From Rhineura floridana (lineage: Eukaryota > Chordata > Lepidosauria > Squamata > Rhineuridae), in the NCBI RefSeq assembly GCF_030035675.1, contig NC_084492.1:25378261-25442260 (forward strand): a stretch of DNA of 64,000 bases, in the 5' to 3' direction. Under the pieces are notes generated by a model, which was not told the origin of the DNA, ran no database searches, and was given only the letters and a program-made list of their open reading frames with translations. Position 1 is the first letter of the stretch. Every line of letters begins with the position of its first letter. A program made the translations under genes and the position numbers. This document shows positions 19,860 through 30,090 of the stretch, one piece after another.

Positions 19860-20253
19860 GATGCACACCTAAACATGGTGAGGGGGTTTGAGAGTGTTGA
19901 AGAAGCTGAGAGCAATGCCATCAGGGGTCTAGATCAAGAGGCTAGACTGCTAGCAGGGGCACCCAAGGCGGAATGGTCAAAGCTGAGACTCCAGACTAAG
20001 ATGCATCCAAACTCAGAGGAAGGCAATGGTAAACCACCTCTGCATACCTCTTACCACGAAAACCCTATGAACAGAGTATCCAAAATGCAACACAAGATAG
20101 TGCTGGAAGATGGGACCCCCACGTCAGAAGGCACTCACCGAGCTACTGGGGAAGAACAAAGGGTGGTTCATGACAGATGCTCTTGGGGGTTGCTGATTCA
20201 TAGGGTCGCCATAAGTCGTAGTTGACTTGAAGGCACATAACAACAACAAAAGG
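19860..20253 (+). mobile_element. BovB LINE 3' end
   Basis: AGGAAGGCAATGGTAAACCA, then CATAGGGTCGCCATAAGTCG and GACTTGAAGGCACATAACAA form the 3' UTR of BovB, ending in ACAACAAC. The upstream part includes the last residues before the stop. It is the source-type sequence for the Sauria SINE tails nearby. Confidence 0.85.
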
Positions 20254-20267
20254 TACTTGTAGGCCAG

Positions 20268-20400
20268 GTGTGGGGAGCCTTTGTTCCTCCAGATGTTGCT
20301 GAGCCCCACCAGCCCAGAAAGCATGGCCAATGGCCAGCAATGATGGGAGTTGTAGTTCATCGACATCCAGAGGGTTAAAAGCTTCTTCACACCTGTTGTA
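20268..20400. mobile_element. hAT-type palindromic MITE
   Basis: CAGGTGTGGGGAGCCTTTGT at the left, AAGCTTCTTCACACCTG at the right, with AAGCATGGCCAATGGCCAGC inside. Confidence 0.75.
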
Positions 20401-20449
20401 GGCTCTGGACCTAATGGTCTTCTCACACACCATACCTCTTTAAAAAACA

Positions 20450-20805
20450 ATGCGGCTGTAGCTCAGTGACAGAGTATCTGCTTTCAATAGTTCAAGCTGG
20501 CTGCACACCATACATTCTGGGTACCCTCACACATCTCCCCTTTTCAGCACGCTGAACAAGCTACAACTCCCTGAATTCTTTAAGGGACGTTATGTGCTCT
20601 AAGTGTATGGTGTGTACGCAGCCTCAGTGTTAGAGCATCTGTTGTGCGTACAAAAGTTTCAGTCCTCGGCATTTCCAGGTAGGGCTCGGAGACACCTCAT
20701 TCTGAAACTCGAGAGCCACTGCCAGACAGTATAGACAGTACTGAGCTGGATGGACCAAAAGTGTGACTCAGAATAAGGGAGCTTCCTTTGGTCTTAAGTA
20801 GTGTT
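20450..20805 (+). mobile_element. tRNA-Ala SINE pieces around a small palindromic MITE
   Basis: A SINE head (GGCTGTAGCTCAGTGACAGA) at 20450-20500 is followed by a 120-bp palindromic MITE at about 20503-20622 (GGCTGCACACCATACATTC to GTGTATGGTGTGTACGCAGCC). A second SINE head and body follow (TCAGTGTTAGAGCATCTG to GAATAAGGGAGCTTCCTT). Because the head is present on both sides, two SINE copies are likely. The MITE ends match the 39936-40063 element. Confidence 0.7.
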
Positions 20806-20929
20806 TTGCTTATCTCTAAATGTGGTAAGCTGACACCTTCCTCCCCCAAAAAACCCTCAGGGCTCTTACATATTTTAGGAGATGTACAACAGGAAAAATC
20901 CTAGCAGGCTAACCATGGTGCTGTCAGGA

Positions 20930-21020
20930 TAGGGTTTTTATTTATTTTATTTAGGGCTTTTATTTTATTTATTATTTGACTGATATTCCGCCCTTCCAGC
21001 AGGAGCCCAGGGTGGCATTT
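20930..21020 (-). mobile_element. LINE 3' end
   Basis: TTTATTTATTATTTGACTGA, then TATTCCGCCCTTCCAGCAGG and AGCCCAGGGTGGCAT read on the minus strand as the common LINE 3' UTR seen at 48470 and 62570. Confidence 0.6.
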
Positions 21021-21299
21021 TAGGCTGATGTCCGTTGTCTACCATCCCACTAGGCAAAGGGTCCCCAAAGGGCTTTCCACATTTTGAGGTGACATAATAC
21101 ATACACACATTACCACTGAAAAGAGGACAGGGTGTAAAGACCATTAAATCCACAAGTGTATGGAAGTGGGATGCTGGCTGAGCTAGGTGGCCATTTGGTC
21201 TGATCCAGCAAGCATTTCCTTCCGTTCTCACGGTGAAGCTTCTTTCATTTTTACTAGGCACACAAGAACCTTTATAGAAAAGAAACTGGCAACCCGAAG

Positions 21300-21930
21300 C
21301 ATTTCCCGGAGGGGGGAGGCGGAGAGTCACGCTTTACGGTAAAAATTGTCAACTACTTATGGCAGAGCGCCTGCGCCTTTTAACACCACAGCAGCGAAAG
21401 TCGAGAGGTGAGGCCTCAGGATTTTACCTGCAGAATGTCTGCTTGTAAGGGCTCTGGCATGGGAAATACATGGAAGCCATTTTTTCCGAACTAGGATTGT
21501 GCCTCTGATCATCTAGTGCCTAAAATCTGAGCTTCAGGCGCTGTTGCAACCGTGCGCGCCTCTTCCAGCCCCGGAGTTTAGACGCCCACGGGGAGGGTTT
21601 TTTTTAAAAGAGACAGAGATCCGTCCCTCTCGGCTGCCGGCGCTGACGTGTCTCCCCTTCCTCTCCCCAGCCAGCCAGCCCATCGATCGCACGTGAGTCC
21701 TGCAGCGTCTACTTGTCGTGATCGGAGACGTCCTCTATCCTCCGTCCTGAGAGACCCGGCTGGGCCCCGCTGGGACTTGCGTGCGCAGCCCCGCCCCAAG
21801 GTAGGAAAACAGTCAGCTGCCGGATCTGCAGAGAATTGTACAGCCCCGGCGCGGAGATCGGGAGTTTAAGATTGGGGAAAGGGCCTTGTCTGTCTCCGAG
21901 GGTGAAAACCAGAGGCCGAAAAGAAGGTTG
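21300..21930 (+). promoter_or_regulatory. C19orf12: CpG-rich block: likely promoter and 5' untranslated exon of C19orf12 copy 1
   Basis: CpG dinucleotides are dense here (for example CCGTGCGCGCC, GCCGGCGCTGACG, CATCGATCGCACG, GCCCCGCCCC) and rare in the sequence on both sides, the signature of a CpG-island promoter. Candidate splice donors in the plus orientation are at 21409 (GAGAG/GTGAGG), 21693 (CGCAC/GTGAGT) and 21801 (CCAAG/GTAGGA). The first coding exon lies about 5 kb downstream, consistent with a leading non-coding exon as in mammalian C19orf12. No TATA box is evident. Which donor is used cannot be decided without transcripts. No comparable CpG block precedes copy 2. Confidence 0.6.
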
Positions 21931-22007
21931 GTGGCAGCAGAGGAGGCGCTGACTTTTGGGGAGAGGGTAGCTGTATTCGTCTGTTACAGATTAAAACAGT
22001 CTGTTGG

Positions 22008-22125
22008 GAAAGGGAAACCTGTGGCTCTCTAGAATGTTTCTGGACTACGATTCCCATCATTCCAGCTAATGGCCAGGCCTGCCAGGACTAATGGGAATTG
22101 TGGTCCGGAAAACGCGTTCACGACT
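22008..22125. mobile_element. hAT-type palindromic MITE
   Basis: GGGAAACCTGTGGCTCTCTA, CTACGATTCCCATCATTCC and, inverted, ACTAATGGGAATTGTGGTCC. Confidence 0.65.
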
Positions 22126-22878
22126 AACCGATGGTGACAGTGCAATCTGTGCAGGTTGTACTGACAAGGCTCATTGATTTAAAGGGTAGCGGGTTGCAGC
22201 CTTGTGGACTAGAAGCTTTCCTAGACTAGGGCGCGCGTTGCATGAAGTCTGCTTATCCTAAAAACACTATTAGACAACATTGCCTTACTGTGGATTCCAC
22301 ACACACACACAACGCATGACCAGTACTGCTTCCTGTATTTGTGTGTGTGCTTAGTTTGAGCTTTGCATAGGAAATGTCACAGACCTCTTGCACCGGTATA
22401 ACCCTCTGACTCTGTTGTTGACAGCAGAAAGAACATAGTAAGAAAAATGTGGCTAATTGTATGTACACCACTGGAGGCTGTGAATTAAGATACAGGGAGG
22501 GACTTGTTAAAGCTTGGTAGCGTGTGGTCTGTTTTAATGCTAAGATAGAGCATGGTTCTTGAAGAGAAGCCAGAGGTGTGGGACTTGGACAGGCACCGTG
22601 ACTTGGGCCCTTTTTGTGGCCTGGGCCCTTAAGAAGTGAGAGCAGTTTTTGTTAAGTGAAAAGCCAACTGGTGGACTCTTAATCATTGCAAAAATGGGAA
22701 CAAGCCATAAAGGGCTGCAGGTGTTTCCTTGCCAATGGTCAAATAAGCTCTTCAAGGGCTGTGGTCCTGAATCATGTCCTGTGGTTTGTGGTGAGATCAC
22801 TGTGGCTTATGGCTGTCTAAGAGTCTTGAGAAAGAACAATAGCCTATAAAGCAATCTTTCTGGGTAATGGTATCTATC

Positions 22879-22982
22879 AGGGCTGTGGAGTCGGTACGCC
22901 AAACCTTTGACTCTGACTCCTCTGTTTTTCTACTGTCCGACTCCGACTCCACCCAAAATTGCTTCCAACTCCACAGCCCTGG
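22879..22982. mobile_element. hAT-like MITE with GAGTCGG-type ends
   Basis: CAGGGCTGTGGAGTCGG at the left mirrors CCAACTCCACAGCCCTG at the right, with GACTCCGACTCC words between. A 20-bp tandem duplication (GGAAAGGGCTGTAAATGTCT) follows at 22980-23020. Confidence 0.7.
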
Positions 22983-23124
22983 AAAGGGCTGTAAATGTCT
23001 GGAAAGGGCTGTAAATGTATTTTTAAATTGGAAGCTCTCATAGGAGCATTTTTATCGCTGCCTGAATATGCGCTGATCTTGGCATCACAGCATTTGTCTT
23101 CATCTTCAATCTCAGCCATGGCTT

Positions 23125-23480
23125 AGCATCATGTGTGAACCCTGCCCAGTGGCTTAATGATGGTTTGTTTACTGTTAACAAACTATTATCTGAAGCCATG
23201 GTTTGTTGTTGGCTTATGAACCTTGGTTTGTCTTAACTATGGTTCAGTATTGCATGTAAACCTAGCACCCTTGCTTAACCATGGTTTGTTTGACCACCCC
23301 TAGACTCTCACCAAACAAGAAAAGCACAAGGCAAGAGTAAGAGTTGTTTTTTAGCTTGAAAAACAAGCCAAATTTGGAGAAATAAGCCATGGTTTGTTTG
23401 TATGTGGGACAGCTCATGGGTAACTCGTGGTTTGTTAAACAAGTCATGGCTAAGCATTTTGGGCAAACCAATCCTCTTCT
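23125..23480. repeat. Degenerate CCATGGTTTGTTT repeat
   Basis: The words CCATGGTTTGTT and AACAAACTATTATC recur in both orientations (near 23170, 23200, 23280, 23390, 23430). It is probably an old palindromic DNA element. A related stretch lies at 56740-57030. Confidence 0.5.
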
Positions 23481-23814
23481 GACATACAGCATCTCTCTGA
23501 GGTCTCAGGCAGGGATATTGCCCAGTTTAGGTACCTGAGATTTTCTTTAATTGGTGGTGCTGTGGATTGAGCTTGGGATCTTCTACTGTACATACAAAAT
23601 GTCCCGTGCCTCTGAGTTGTGAGCATAAGAAGACCCCTGCTGGATTCATACCAAAGGCTTAGCTAGGTCAGGATTCAGTTCTCGTAGTGGCCAGCCAGAG
23701 GCTGGGGGAGGTGCACAAGCAGGACAAAATCACAGCAGGCAATGAAGGCTGAAGTCCAGCAATATCAGGAGAGCCTTATCATATGTAGAAGGGAGCCAGT
23801 GTGTTGTAGTGGTT

Positions 23815-24381
23815 AGTGCATCCAGAGCTTGGAAGATTACTTTTAAAAAGTAATAAATTACAGTTACATGGCCCAGAAAAGTAGTAATTACCGTTACAAT
23901 TACAATTGCTCTGAAAGTAACTGATTACTTTACTTTTCCTCCAGAGTAATCACTACAATGACATTTCAGTTACTTTAAAAAAAGGCTGCAAGGTGCTGGC
24001 CTTGGCTGCTGCACATCTAAGTAGCCTAAAACAACATTAAAAATAAACAAACACATACAGAGGTAGTAGAATAATTATTTTTATTCATAAGATAGCAATG
24101 GTGGTCTCTCCGCTGGTAAGGGTGGTGGGGAGGGAGGCTGAGGCCACTACTCAGATCTTTGCACGCCAAACCAAGTGCAGGCCCCCCCCCCACTCAGCCA
24201 GCCAGCATAATCTCTCTCACTTAACCACCTCCCGGGCCCTGCCCTGCCACCAACTAAGGGACACTCACTCAAGCAAACATTTTCCCCTGAGATGCAAAAA
24301 AGTTAAAATACTGCAAATGCAACACAGTAGCCAGAGAGGGTGGTGGAGGCCACTTTGTGTGCCAAGTACAAACACAGTATT

Positions 24382-24453
<72 letters not shown>

Positions 24454-25047
24454 GTCTCTCTATCTCTCTCTGTCTCTCTCTGTGTGTGTGTCTGTCTCTG
24501 TCTCTGTCTCTCTGTCTGTCTCTCTCTCTGTCTCTCTCTCTCTGTGTGTGTCTCTCTCTCTCTCACACACACACACACACGTTGTCATCTTTCACCTCCA
24601 CAGTTCTTTATCTCCATTCTGCTGCTGCCTCCTCCTTCTTTATCCATGTTCTTGACCTCCAGATCCTTTTTGCCTCCACTCCATTCTTCACCACCACTAT
24701 CCATTTTTTTAAATAATTGTTTTCTCCACTCCACCCCATCTCACTCTCCGCTTCCTCCCTCGTCGCCTCCTACCCATCCACAGAGCATGAGGGAAGAATG
24801 ACACTGCACAGAAGCCCAGTTTGAGGCACATGATTTTCATCCACAAATCAGAGGAGCAGAAGACTTCCCCTGCTCCCCCCCAGTAATGCCCAAAAGTAAT
24901 TCTGGAAACGTTACAATTACTCCACAAAAGTAGTAAAATTACTCCTAGTTCTATTACAATCAAAATGTAAAGGAATTACCCACTCATTACTCAAAAAAGT
25001 AATGAATTACTACTTGTAACTAGTTACTTCCAAGCTCTGAATACATC
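23815..25047. mobile_element. Non-autonomous hAT-like transposon, 1217 bp
   Basis: The ends are perfect 13-bp inverted repeats, CAGAGCTTGGAAG at 23823-23835 and its complement at 25027-25039, followed by looser AGTAAT/GTTAC-rich subterminal repeats. The 8-bp flanks AGTGCATC (23815-23822) and AATACATC (25040-25047) match at 6 positions and lie inside a SINE, so insertion is directly visible. The interior has no transposase frame and includes a (CT)n/(GT)n tract at 24381-24585. Confidence 0.75.
24381..24585 (+). repeat. (TC)n-rich and (TG/CA)n microsatellite
   Basis: About 200 bp of TC units with interspersed TGTC and TGTG, then (CA)n. It yields long Ser/Leu and Arg/Glu open frames in several frames on both strands, none of which is a gene. 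Confidence 0.95.
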
Positions 25048-25328
25048 GGATTTGGACTCAGGAGACCTTGGTTCAAATTGCCACTGGGCATGAAGCTCAC
25101 TAGGTAACCTTGGCCACTCAACAACTCACATCCCAATCTACCTCACAGGATTGTTTTGAAACAGAGGGTGGGAAAGAACTACGTATGTTCCCTTCAGCTG
25201 CATGGAGGAAAGGTGGGACATAAATGAAATCAGTAAGTATAAGTAATCGGTGAGGCATGATTAGAAGGTGTGTTGTGTCTAGAAACTGACAGACAGGAAG
25301 CAGCTATATGTGGTGTGTGTGTGTCCGA

Positions 25329-25637
25329 CCACATTCATACCATACATTTATTCCCCTTTAAACAGTGATGTCTTCCCCACAATAATCCTGGGAACTGTAG
25401 CTTGTTGAGGGTGCTGAGTTGTTAGGAAACCCCTATTCCTCTTACAGAGCTGCAATTCCCAGAGTTTCCTGGGAAGGAGGACAGACTGTTCAACCACTTT
25501 GAAGAATATAGCTCGGGGAAAGGAATAGGGGGTCTCGTAGCAACTCTCAGCACCCTTCACAAACTATACTTCCCATTATTTTTTGGAGGAAGCAATGACT
25601 ATTTAAAGTGGAATAGATAAATGGTATAAATGTGGCC
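25329..25637. mobile_element. Palindromic MITE of the Harbinger-like CACATTC family
   Basis: GACCACATTCATACCATACA at the left mirrors TGGTATAAATGTGGCC at the right. Inside are ATAATCCTGGGAACTGTAGC and its inverted counterpart, and AGAGCTGCAATTCCCAGAG. Better-bounded relatives at 33389 and 40450 show TTA duplications. Confidence 0.7.
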
Positions 25638-25643
25638 TGTGTG

Positions 25644-26464
25644 TGAGGCTGCTTCCACACTGCACTTTATTCCATTATTCTCATGATTTCTTACCTGGTA
25701 ATTTGCGCAGGGGGGGTTAATTTTTTAATGTTCTCTGTTTATGTTTTTATATGGACTGTATTTGTGTTTTGTTGTACGTCGCCCAGAGTGGCAGATTAAT
25801 CTCTGCCAGATAGGCGTCTAACAAATCTAATAAATAATAATTATTATAATTAATCTTTCACATGATGTACAAGCTAGTTCTGGGATTCTAGTGGAATATA
25901 GTGCAAGTTTAGCACAAAGTTTCATGATAAATGATACCAGAAATAATCCATTTGCAAGGTTGGGAACCCATAAAATCACAGGACTTTTTCACTAGCTGCA
26001 GCCACTTGTGACAGGCATCCCAGCATGCAGTGTGTTCCCGCTCTTTAGGCGTGCTTTTTTTTTTTTTTGCCTGACAAAAATTGTACCGATGTTCCGGCGT
26101 AGGTGCAGGTAGCAGCAGCATTTCCCACACACTCCCCTGTGTCTATACAACTAATGTCAGATGCCAGAGGGAGAGGGGTTGAATGGCGAGGGGTTGCATG
26201 GCGACAGGATGAGATCTTAGACCTCTACCCAGAGGGAAACTACGGTGTGCATGTGTATTAAGGGTGAGGAACAAAACCCAGACGTTCCTTACAGCCGTGT
26301 GAAAGACATTTGTGCGAAATGCCAGTATATGGGCTGAAAAAGCTACTGTTCCTTAATGCAACAGGCACTGCAGTACGAAAGGAATTTTAGAAATTGGGAC
26401 AGAAGCTACACCATTTTAATACCTTAAACTTACGCAATAAGCTCCATGTCTGCAAGCAGCCTGA
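25644..26464 (-). mobile_element. PIF/Harbinger-like non-autonomous transposon, with LINE tail inserted
   Basis: The ends GGCTGCTTCCACACTGCA (25647) and TGTCTGCAAGCAGCC (to 26461) are inverted repeats flanked by TGA on both sides (25644-25646, 26462-26464), matching the TNA target of PIF/Harbinger. A second copy in the opposite orientation is at 37319-37980. A plus-strand L2-like LINE tail (TTGTACGTCGCCCAGAGTGG to AATAAATAATAATTATT) is inserted at about 25725-25860, in the interval read through in the second copy. Confidence 0.75.
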
Positions 26465-26582
26465 GAAAGAGCTATAGTCCATGAACTACTTGTCTTTAAT
26501 GTTCTTAATTGCTTCGGCTATGAGGCGGCATATAAATGCAATCAATCAATCAATAAATGAATGCATTAAAGGTTATCTAAAG

Positions 26583-26906
26583 ACAGGAAACCTCAGACCT
26601 TCAAATGTGGCCCACTAGGCCTCTCGATTTAGCCCTCAGGAGTCTCCCAGGCCACACATGTCACTGGGACTGCTCTGTGCCCTCCGCAAAGGAATCTGCT
26701 TATTTGGGATGTGTCCTCGAACTGTGACAAGGCCTCTTGCTTGCCTGGTTTGAGGTGTGGGTGCAAAAAAAAAAATCCCTCTGTTTCTTGCATGCTTGAA
26801 TGTAGCCTGCTATACAAAGGCACGAGTCACCATTGGCCTGCGGCCCCCAGAAATTTGCCGGTGCGAGAATGCGTCCCTCAAGCAGAGAGAGGCTCCCCAC
26901 TCCTGT
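26583..26906. mobile_element. hAT-like MITE just upstream of the C19orf12 copy 1 coding exon
   Basis: CAGGAAACCTCAGACC at the left and GAGGCTCCCCACTCCTG at the right, with AATGTGGCCCACTAGGCC and GGCCTGCGGCCCCC inside. The same family occurs at 27394-27745 and 52120-52395. It ends about 50 bp before the start codon, so it would lie at or near the 3' end of intron 1. Confidence 0.55.
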
Positions 26907-26955
26907 ATTAAAGTATTGCTTCTTTCAAAACTCTTGAAGGTGGGAGCTCCAGAAG

Positions 26956-29525
26956 ATGCCCATCAGTGTGCATGACTTGATGCAGCTCCTGTGCCGTGTA
27001 TCGGAAGAGCGGAAAATGAAGGCTGCCTTCAAGCATTCGGGGCGAGGGGCGCTTGTGGCGGGGACAACTGCTTTCATCGGAGGCTTGGTGGGGGGCCCAC
27101 CCGGCATTGCCGTAGGTAAGTGAGCAGTTCCTTCTAGCAGAGGGTCTGTTAAAGCTATCTTACCTTTTTTTTTAGTTTTAGCTTAAGCTTCATTGACCTG
27201 ATGCATGGCAACAAGGACATGGGGTTGGAGCCACTGTTAGTTCTACTCAAAGTAAACCCATTGGAATTAAAGGACCTGTTATAGCCATTAATTTCAATGG
27301 TTTACTCTGGGTAGAACTAACATCGGCTATAACCCATAGTTTGTCATCACAAATGTTGTAAATTTATGCCCATTCCTCAGTGTGCCTCTGGAGCAGGGAT
27401 GTTCAGCCCCAGAGGCCAAATGGGACCCTCCAGGCTGCTCAGTCTGGCCCTCGGTACTCTCCCCAGGCCACACCCCCTCTCCCCAGGCCACACCCCCTCT
27501 CCCCAGGCCACACCTCCACACCCCTTCTCTGCAGCCTCCTTGAGTATTTTTGTCTGGCCTGAACTCTGATCATGCTTCTTCCTTGCCCAGATGGAAGATA
27601 GTGAGGGGTGTTTGTAGAAACTAGCTTAGTTTTACAGAAATAAAATTTACATTCATTTTTCCGTCCACTTTTGCCTTTGGCCCTGCCCACTGCTGGCATG
27701 TGGCTCCTGGAAGCCCTTGGCCTGAAAAAGGTTCCCCACCCTGCTTTAGGGAATTTCCAATTGCAAAAGTCTTATCGTCATGGTGTTCCACAAGCAATGT
27801 TCCTCGTCATGCCCTGATAGCATAAATGTGAGATGGGGTGGTACGTTCAAGAGGGTGCTTTTGCTTGGTCTTGGAAGATGCCTCTGGGTATGGGGAATGA
27901 TCCCAAAATACACGTGGCAAGGTTTTGTCATGCATGCTTTAAGTTTGCCTCAGACTGGGAACACTGTATTGGCCATCTCGTGCACAGCAATGTACAAACA
28001 AGTGCTCTAAAGTGGAAATGCCTTGTGATGAAGTGAAATATGATGGTGGGGAACCCTACACACTTTTTTTTAATATAAATGATTTTTATTGTTTTTATAA
28101 ACATTGAAAAACAAATCAGATTACAACTATATCAAATTTAAAAATTACATTGTCATTTCACTTTTTAACATAATGTCAATTCAGTCTTTTTCACAGGGAG
28201 CCCTGCGTATGTGTGCTGCAATTGAGGAAACTTAACATATGCCCATGAAGAGAAATTCAGCACTGCTTTCAATTATGTTTCTCGGTCATTGATTTGTTGG
28301 CATATATTTTGTTTGTTTGTTTGGATGGTCAAGTGTTCCTGTTGTACTTATAATAAGTACAATGTAATTGGCATGATTTCATAGCAGAGAATCTGCCCCT
28401 GGGTGTATAAATCCCAAACTGTAAAAGTTATGTGCTGCAAGGGATGAGCAAATATGTCAATTTCAGCTTGTCATTTTTCCAGTCTTTAAGTTCAGTTTTC
28501 CACATTTCCACATCAATTTACAATTTTAAAGAAACTCATGAAAATTCATTGGCATATTTGCATCAATTTCTCCTTATACACACATTTTTGTATGCAATTC
28601 TGACACACATTTTTGCAGTGTAATTTTCTCTAATATGCATTTTTGTACATTATTTTCACCAATATGTGCACTTATATGTACACTTTATATCCTAGAATTT
28701 ATACCCATTGCTTAGTTGGCGAACTGCCTTGCAAAATTCAGAGAAGTGAGGAGTAAGGATGACTTTCTTTTTTTCTTTTTTTCAGAAATTACAAATTAGG
28801 AAAGTTTGCCTTTAAATGTGCACTGAGTCCAATGTCTCCTTCATCCCTACATGCTTCTGGAGAATTTACTTTTTATATTATTTAGTTAAAATGCATTTAT
28901 CTTGACTTTCCTCAAAAAGACTCTAAGGTGGCTAGCAACAATACATTTACAGTGCAGTCCTGACCATGTCTATTCAGAAATGTCCTATTAAATTCAGTGG
29001 AGCATACCCCAAAAAAGAGGGTTTAGGGTTGCAGCCTTAAAATATACCATTTTAAAAACTACAAAAATGCAACCAGTTGAAACAGTAACTGGTATATGAA
29101 ACAAAACATCCTAGAGCCAAGTTCCATGTACTCTGATCCTTATACACATCAGAAGGTGTGCACACTGGAATCTTTGCATCTGCAAATGTTTGCTGAATTG
29201 GAGTGTACAGCATTTGTGAGCGAGGTAACTTCAGATGCATCTCTGCATTGCTTTTCTAGGGGGCGCTGTTGGTGGCTTGGTTGGTGCCTGGATGACCTCT
29301 GGACAGTTTAAGCCGATCCCTCAGATCATTCTGGAATTACCTCCCGTGGAGCAGCAGCGGCTATATGACAATGCATATGCCATCATTAGGAATTTAGACT
29401 GGACTGATACAGCACAGCTCATAGCCCTGGTCATGGGAAATACTGGCATTCAAGAGCAGTTGCTAGGTGTGCTAACGAACTACATCACCAGTGAGCTTAG
29501 AGCTGAAATCAAGTATGAAAACTAG
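26956..29525 (+). CDS. C19orf12: C19orf12 homologue, copy 1 (two coding exons)
   Basis: Coding exons are 26956-27115 and 29260-29525 (intron 27116-29259, donor GTAG/GTAAGTG, acceptor TTTTCTAG/G, phase 1), giving 141 residues and a TAG stop. The protein starts [20 protein letters not shown] and ends AEIKYEN. It matches human C19orf12 throughout, including KHSG near residue 27, the glycine-zipper membrane segment (about residues 38-62, [18 protein letters not shown]), [15 protein letters not shown] and LRAEI. The start corresponds to the second methionine of the human 152-residue form; an in-frame TGA lies 18 bp upstream, so no longer N-terminus can be read from this exon. C19orf12 is a small membrane protein of ER, mitochondria and their contact sites, tied to lipid metabolism; loss causes MPAN/NBIA4 in humans. 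Gly42 and Gly58, equivalent to human G53 and G69, are kept. It is the more human-like of the two copies. Confidence 0.93.
27225..27345. mobile_element. Palindromic MITE in C19orf12 copy 1 intron
   Basis: TTAGTTCTACTCAAAGTAAA mirrors TTTACTCTGGGTAGAACTAA around ATAGCCATTAATTTCAATGG. It belongs to the AGTAGACCCATT family. Confidence 0.75.
27394..27745. mobile_element. hAT-like MITE with internal 20-bp tandem repeat
   Basis: GCAGGGATGTTCAGCC at the left and AAAAGGTTCCCCACCCTGC at the right. Inside, the 20-mer CTCTCCCCAGGCCACACCCC is repeated almost three times (27457-27520). It lies in the copy 1 intron. Confidence 0.6.
28060..28200 (-). mobile_element. Possible L1 3' end with A tail
   Basis: TTTTTTTTAATATAAATGAT, then TTTTTATTGTTTTTATAAAC reads on the minus strand as a LINE 3' end finishing in an A tail, similar in feel to the tail of the element at 46386-48331. 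It lies in the copy 1 intron. Confidence 0.45.
28437..28860. mobile_element. AT-rich interspersed element, GGGATGAGCAA family
   Basis: GGGATGAGCAAATATGTCAA at one end and TCCTTCATCCCTAC at the other. Internal words TCTCCTTATACACACATTTT and ATATGCATTTTTGTACATTA recur at 40258-41015, 42178-42413 and 44400-44850. It is non-coding; the superfamily is unknown. It lies in the copy 1 intron. Confidence 0.6.
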
Positions 29526-29944
29526 ATTGCAATGTGGGATTTGAGTGGACTTTTTTTTTTTATAACATGAAGAATATTTTAGATCTGTTAGGATAATTGA
29601 TTTTACAGTAGCAACTGGAGATTGTGGCAAAGTATAAATTTCACTCTCATCCTGCATTCCTCAATAGGAGGCCCATATCATCTCGGGATAGTGTCTTCAG
29701 CTGCTTGATGAGTCTCCACCTTGGGCTTCCACTTTCTGGATTATTATTACCTTTGCTCCAATGTCTGTCTTTGCTGCTGCAGCTCCTGCTGCCTCAGTTT
29801 CAGCCCCCATGTTTACTTACGATGGCGCATATATGCACACATAGAGAAATATGTTCACTGGATCCCACACACTCGTGGCTGCTAGGACCAGCAAGTGCAT
29901 GTTATGGCCCTGTCCTATTGTAGCTGGTCAGTTGGTGGAACTAA

Positions 29945-30090
29945 CCCCAGTGTAGGGAACTTCTGGCCATCCAGATGTTGCTAAACTACAACTCCCATCA
30001 GCCCTACCTAGCATGACCAACGGCCAGGGATGATGAGAGTTACAGTTCAGCAACATCTGGAGGGCCAAAGGCTCCCCACACCTGGGCTAA
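29945..30090. mobile_element. hAT-type MITE in C19orf12 copy 1 3' UTR
   Basis: CAGTGTAGGGAACTTCTGGC to AAAGGCTCCCCACACCTG, with AACTACAACTCCCATCAGCC inside. The flanks AACTAACC and GGCTAATC are a weak 8-bp match with a central TA. Confidence 0.7.

Larger units (their letters stand above)
23790..25262 (+). mobile_element. Sauria-type SINE split by a 1.2-kb hAT element
   Basis: The SINE head GGGAGCCAGTGTGTTGTAGT stops at 23822. The body resumes at 25040 (GGATTTGGACTCAGGAGACC, GGTTCAAATTGCC, TCACTAGGTAACCTTGGCC) and continues to about 25262. Everything between belongs to the element at 23823-25039. Confidence 0.8.

Noticed and set aside
21578-21869. Arg/Pro-rich open frames in the CpG-rich block
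   Set aside because: High GC keeps several frames open on both strands; no conserved protein is recognisable, and a promoter with a non-coding exon explains the block better.
24098-24801. Long Ser/Leu-rich and Arg/Glu-rich open frames on both strands
   Set aside because: They are translations of the (TC)n and (TG)n microsatellite inside a hAT element.
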